DNA from: Absidia repens | Lineage: Eukaryota; Mucoromycota; Mucoromycetes; Mucorales; Cunninghamellaceae | Reading direction: 5' to 3' | Assembly (NCBI GenBank): GCA_002105175.1 | Contig: MCGE01000019.1 | Coordinates: 434,001-498,000 of the forward strand | Length of the DNA stretch: 64,000 nt | Shown here: in pieces, positions 59,237 through 64,000 of the stretch | Layout: every line of letters starts with the position of its first letter | Numbering within the stretch: position 1 is the stretch's first letter | Notes under the pieces: model-generated | What the model saw: only the letters and a program-made list of their open reading frames with translations | The model's database searches: none | Told to the model about the DNA's origin: nothing | Position numbers and translations under genes: made by a program

Positions 59237-59968
59237 TATTGTTGGGTGTGGACCAGAAATGCATGACGTGATTGACTGGTCGGATATCGTTTTTAGCTGT
59301 GGCACCCTTCATCTTCCAATCAACAAATGCCTTTTTTTTTTATTATTATTATTATTATTGACCCCCTTATTCCCTCTCCCTTTCCATTTCCCCTTAGTTT
59401 ACATTTTAGGCTTTATCATATCTATACCCAGAGTAGTATACTTAACAAACACCCTCACTAGTTTATAGTTATCATTGTTATCATCATACCCTATTACACG
59501 AAGATATATCATTCGAATAAATCTCCATTACATTATTTATCTATTACGAGTTATATTGATTACTAGTGCTATAATCTTTTTACATTTGTAGACGTCGATC
59601 ATCTTCTTTGTGGAACCAAATGAATTCACTTCTTGGTCTGTTTCCGATCATATCCCCTTTATTTCTTTGTCTTTGACCATTTCTCAGTTCTTGATGAAAT
59701 TCATTAGCACAGATGCGCCTGCAGTCATTTAAAAAAATGGAGCCTTCATCATACTGATTATAAATTACGAATTGCTCATTCTTCTTCCCTTTTATAAAAA
59801 ATCACCCCCCCCTCCTTTTTATCTTTTTACTTTTTCTTTTATTTTGTTTTTGTTTTTTTTTTTTCCTTTTCCTTCTTAATAAGTCCTTCTTTTTTTTTTT
59901 TTTTTTTGTATCATATACTCATATAAATACCTTGACAGAACTCCTCACGCCACACGATTTTTGTTATT
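59237..59968. other. Intergenic leader of the bZIP gene
   Basis: (ATT)n at 59340-59358, and long pyrimidine and T-runs (59840-59908) directly before the bZIP ATG, likely promoter and 5' leader. No gene. Confidence 0.45.
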
Positions 59969-61092
59969 ATGAACTGCGATCAGCATTTGCCGATGGAAGA
60001 TGGTACTTGGTCATCTCATATGGAAGGATTGGACAATGTCACCGAACCAATCACTATTTTGACAGACGCGGAACTTCAAAATCAACTCTCTCGTTATGCC
60101 ACTACCCAATTTACCTTTGATGATCTACCTCACATTCCCGTAGAAAACAAGCCAGATACATTCAATCATATGAACATCCATCCTTCTGTTCATCCGAATT
60201 ATCCCCTTCCCAATCTTGTTATCGATACCATGAATAACAATGGTATGTCTGTAGTTATAAAAAAAAAAAAAAAGCGGCGTTTGAATTACTTCAACTCTCT
60301 TATTTCTTTTTTATTTTTTTTTCCTCCTTAGATCCTTGTTCCTCCACTATCTCTTCACCATATGATCCCCAACAGCATTATTTTACACCCATTTCATCCC
60401 TACCCACATCGCCAACACTTAATGACCTAGGTAACTACTATAAGACGAGCCCACCATATTCATCATTGATGCTCTCACCCATGTCTCACCAGCCTCAACC
60501 ACAACAGATCTTCCCGATTCAAGGACCTGAAACCCATTACGTACCTCAGTTCCAGGACGCCTCACTCATTACCACCAACAAATGTACCAAGAAGCAACCA
60601 GCAGCACGATGTCGTGGCATTACGCCATCCACCACACGCGGACGACCACAACAACGACAGCGAACGGCTCGGGTGCCAATGACAACGCCAACGACGACGA
60701 CCCACGAGGCAGAACCCAACGCTAACAGTAGTATGATACATGAGATGGCGAATGATACCATTCACAGTAACGACAACAACAACAATGACGATGACGATGG
60801 TAACGATGATGACATTAACTACCTGATCGCACCTTCACGCGATGATCCTAACACTTTGGGGGCAACCACGGAACCGATGCCAGCGGTCCGGCTCAGCAAA
60901 AGACAACGCAACACGGCAGCATCCGCACGGTTTCGAATCAAAAAGAAATTGCGCGAACAATGCCTGCAGCGCACCGCCTGTGAAATGACCAACAAAGCGA
61001 TCTTTATGGAAAACAGGGTCCACGAACTGGAGCGCGAAGTCAAGTGGCTCAAGGAGCTTTTGGTGACCAAAAATGGATGTAGTTATTGTTGA
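59969..61092 (+). CDS. bZIP transcription factor, CYS3/GCN4-ATF4 type
   Basis: A nuclear leucine-zipper factor of 344 aa; exons 59969-60242 and 60332-61092. The basic region (about 281-297), KRQRNTAASARFRIKKK, is the type seen in fungal CYS3/MetR and GCN4/ATF4 relatives. A leucine zipper follows to about 338 (LREQCLQRTACEM, ENRVHELEREVKWLKELL). Upstream are an acidic N-terminus (FTFDDLPHIPVE is activation-domain-like), a Pro/Gln/Ser region, an Arg-rich patch and an Asn/Asp run. CYS3-type factors turn on sulfur assimilation genes; GCN4-type factors amino-acid synthesis. The two cannot be separated here. Start chosen at the first ATG after a pyrimidine-rich leader. Confidence 0.88.
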
Positions 61093-63438
61093 TTTTTATT
61101 ATTATTTTTTGTATTTTATTATTTTACCCTATGATATTTATATATGGATATGTATTTATTTATTTTATTTATTTTATCAATTACCTTCTCCTCCCCTTTA
61201 CCTGATTATGTACTCCACCTTTTCCTTCGTACACATTTATATTATTTTATGGCTAGCTTTTTTTTTTTATACCCTCCCCCGCACAATTTTTATTTTTATT
61301 TCACTTCTTATGTATCTATGCATTCTTCTCATTATTATGTATGCCTTATGTAAAAGCAATAAAGTACTCTAGTTTATCAATATTGAATTCTTCGTTGCCA
61401 GACCTTTTTTTTTTTATCCTTTTTTGGTAGAAGTGGAGGGAGAGACAACGTTGTGAAGGGGTCAGAAAAGTGGTCCTACTCCGAATGAAATGACCAATCA
61501 ATGCGCTTTGATTGGCCTAATTCATAGTCAAAAGAGATGTCTCACCATCGGTTTACAGAAAAAATAGTGTGTTGTTTTTGTCATTCCGAAGAATAAAGTT
61601 TGTGAAACATGGCTATCATCTAACTGTGTGTTCAACAAGCCGTTTTTCGAGAAAGAAGGCAAGCAATATTGGAGATTTTGAAAATGATGACAGGTCAATC
61701 CAATAATTTGACCCCCAAATAAAAGTAGATAGGGACATCGTGAAGGCGTATATGTCGATATGGGTTAGTCTGATAAATTCTTTTTTTTTTTTTCCTCTGT
61801 TGTTACGGCTAATTTTGGTTGCTAGGTCGTAACTGGAAATTGTTTTTGTAGGTTTTTATTTTTTATAGAGTGAGCACCAGAACTTTTTAGGATTAAGTTC
61901 AACCAATTGTAGCTTCAAAGGCTTAAAGATAATATAGGACTATACTTGAAAGTCCAAGTGAGGATGTATTATTTTCAAAGATGAAAATAATAAGGTCAAT
62001 AAAATAAGTAGTGACTTAAATCAAGTCAAAAAAAAAATAAAGTGAAGCGAGATTCAGACTCAGCTGTCAAAAATATATAATAAAAGTATTCCAAAGTGTG
62101 GAATAATAGGAAGCCAACAAGTTGGGAGGTTTAAAAAAACCTTTGTAATGAATTTATTAAAAAATAAAGATATTAAAAAGTGATTAAAAAATATAATGTT
62201 CTTTTTTTCTTTTTAAATTTTTTCGAGGGTATTTATACTAAATTTTTTTTAAGGTTTAACACATCTGGTACTGAGTGTCAGGTTGTAAACTTCACCATTT
62301 GTTTCAGCACTTCAATCTCCTTCATTCATCGCCCAGGCGAACAATTCGTTAAGTCCAATATCATCATTCACACTGTTATGGCTTTTTTTGACTTGATGTA
62401 TGTAGTGTGTACCAAATATGGCACGGGTTTTGTGAGTTTATATGGCCTGTAACGGTGTTGAATTAACCTTTTTGTTAAGTTTCAGATATATTTTACACCG
62501 AATGTGGATTTGTAGCGAGGATCAAAAAATATTTTTCCCCTGAATCGGAATTTGAAATGTATTTTTTTTTTGTTTACTTGACTTGTAGTCTTGAAAATAT
62601 ATAGAGAGCACCAAATAGATTATTTGATATAAGTAGTGAGCACCAGAACTTTTGTAGATAAAATCCAACTTAGAAATGAAAGAAGTTTTAAAAAAGAAAA
62701 CTTGATAAAATAAAATAAAGTAGAAGTATTGACCTTAGCTGGTTCAATAAAAATAAAACGGTTCTTCAAATATGCTACGTAAATCATGACTTTTTATTGA
62801 CCACCTCTGACTCAGTATATAGTAACAACGCTACTATTATAGTTTTTTTTTTGTGAGCGTCCTACCGCACACCTGCTTTCTATGCCATCCCTCTATGACT
62901 ATCTTTCCTGTAGAATCCTAGTGACAATACCTGGCACTACATATATGTATAAATACTGGAAAAGTCTGGAACGACAGCGGCTGTAAAATCGAGAGTAAAG
63001 AATTTTTAATGACGAAGACTTTAGGTTACATGTCAGGAAATAATAAAAATACTATCACCACCAATCAATCTAGATACTGATTTCAATCGTACATGTCTGT
63101 GTTTGGCAGACAGTCAGATATTTACTCTATTTATATATATATATATATTGAAACAAAAACAAACAAACAACAGCGGCAATAATGTGGAATAAAATGGATA
63201 TATATATGGTTTATTAGAATCTTTGTTTGTCATAAAAAGATAATCAAAAAAAGTAAAAATGGAATAGGAATGATGGACAAAGTGGGAAGGCAGGTGATGT
63301 AAAGAATAGAATCTTTTACTGATTGTCTAAAAGTAAGCGTGTAACAAAAGTAAAATAAAGAGAGAAAGAGAAAGAGGGAGAGAGAGAGTGGAAGAGGAGA
63401 TAAAGTTTCAAAATAAACGTGAATGTGAATATGGTATA

Positions 63439-63441
<3 letters not shown>
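61093..63441. other. Intergenic region with a direct-repeat pair
   Basis: About 2.3 kb without a convincing gene. The bZIP trailer contains an AATAAA near 61360. A 19-bp exact direct repeat, AGTGAGCACCAGAACTTTT, occurs at about 61870 and 62636 with related flanking DNA. (TA)n lies near 63130-63147. Open frames around 62180-62452 are not family-like. Confidence 0.45.

Positions 63442-63532
<91 letters not shown>
63442..63532 (+). repeat. Poly-A tract of about 90 nt
   Basis: An uninterrupted A-run, the longest homopolymer in the window, followed by AAACAAAC repeats, just downstream of the 3' end of the minus-strand gene. The length is probably unreliable in the assembly. Confidence 0.85.
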
Positions 63533-63534
<2 letters not shown>

Positions 63535-63576
63535 AAACAAACAAATCACTAAACAAGAACCGGATGCTAAAAAAAA

Positions 63577-64000
63577 TTAATGACATATTCCACAGGTCAG
63601 CTTATTCCATATACTAGGTTTCTTTTGTTCATCCAATGGTTGAGGTGACTTGGTATTATCAGTAATATGAGCTTTGGCGGCGCCAGTAGGAGACGATGAC
63701 AATTGGTGGATGGGTATGTCTTGTCGCTGTTGCTGTTGCGGTGCTGGTGATGATAATTCTTGAAGTTGTCTGGAAGAATGGGTGTTTTGACGCAAATTGT
63801 TTTCAATCACCTTTTTGGCGGGTGCGGGGAGACCTTGACGAGATGCCTGCCGTTTGGTCATTGTCTAAAAAAAAAAAAAAAATTAAGTGACGAGAATGAT
63901 AATAAAACAGATAAATAGTTTACCTCCCATCCTTTGCCATTATTCAAAAGACACCAATCATATACATCATCCTCGACTTGTCCTGTGTTCTTGATCGTTT
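63577..64000 (-). CDS. 3' part of an unrecognised protein-coding gene
   Basis: Two exons are visible (64000-63924, running off the window, and 63864-63577), joined in frame as NNGKGWE-TMTKRQASRQG. The visible 121 residues start with DDVYDWCLLNNGKGW, then a basic TKRQASRQGLPAPAKKVIE helix, a Gln/Pro/Ser-rich linker, and end IWNKLTCGICH. I do not recognise a family. The C-terminal CGIC could be lipidated or bind metal, which is speculation. The upstream part beyond the window should decide. Confidence 0.65.

Noticed and set aside
62180..62452. 90-codon frame in the intergenic region after the bZIP gene
   Set aside because: The start lies in a T-rich stretch, the composition is atypical, there are no motifs, and no exon continuation was found on either strand.
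63230..63586. Poly-Phe frame on the minus strand
   Set aside because: Translation of the poly-A/T tract.
1..64000. tRNA or rRNA genes
   Set aside because: No cloverleaf-compatible GTTCGA-type B box with partner arms and no rRNA-like stretch was noticed on reading. A tRNAscan or covariance-model run would be decisive.

Overview
The window looks like nuclear DNA of a filamentous fungus, most likely from the Mucorales or their relatives (inference). The genes are AT-rich and cut by many short GT-AG introns, mostly 40-120 nt. Introns and intergenic spacers carry many poly-A/poly-T runs. The proteins are fungal eukaryotic families (IML2, OMS1, BYE1, CFT1, OPI1, SPX-phosphate transporter, MUB1, NHA1). 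I saw no prokaryotic operon structure, no rRNA and no tRNA.

Layout: IML2-like TPR protein (513-3929, +); OMS1-like methyltransferase (4812-5922, -); bacterial-type arylsulfotransferase (8834-10107, +); aquaporin (11500-12540, -); PH-domain protein (15089-16040, -, 5' end open); BYE1-like PHD/TFIIS/SPOC regulator (17090-19864, -) with a 238-codon ORF directly upstream in another frame (19864-20580); methylthioribose-1-phosphate isomerase MRI1 (20796-22094, +); ribosomal protein eS28 (22720-23275, -); CPSF160/CFT1 with 15 exons (23626-29672, -); PRL-type phosphatase (31147-31878, +); a doubtful small gene (about 32131-32780, +); OPI1-like regulator (33372-34486, -); SPX low-affinity phosphate transporter (35847-38956, +). 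After a repeat block come MUB1/samB (49131-51199, -), a two-TM protein (52093-53042, -), the NHA1 antiporter (53548-56802, +), an F-box/WD40 protein (57176-59236, +), a CYS3/GCN4-type bZIP factor (59969-61092, +) and the 3' end of another gene (63577->64000, -). Exon models were built by hand. For IML2, MRI1, eS28, CFT1, the phosphatase, OPI1, the phosphate transporter, MUB1, the two-TM protein, NHA1, the F-box protein and the bZIP the exon lengths sum to whole codons.

The 10 kb between 38957 and 49130 has no recognisable gene and is an island of repeats. It holds a foldback element with arms of about 147 bp (39511-40670), a 621-bp element with 12-bp terminal inverted repeats filled by about eight 73-bp tandem units (41054-41674), a G-rich array flanked by long inverted arms (about 43000-44940), an A-rich array between direct repeats (45274-45843), interlocked palindromes (46531-47050) and several copies of one dispersed family that also lies at 7.6, 10.3 and 14.1-14.6 kb.

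Functionally the genes are mostly housekeeping: phosphate and phospholipid control (SPX transporter, OPI1), methionine salvage and sulfur-type regulation (MRI1, CYS3-like bZIP beside an F-box/WD40 protein), ion and water transport (NHA1, aquaporin), and RNA processing or transcription (CFT1, BYE1). I found no operon-like system. The most unusual items are the arylsulfotransferase, the one-base frame break upstream of BYE1, and the TIR-bounded satellite element.
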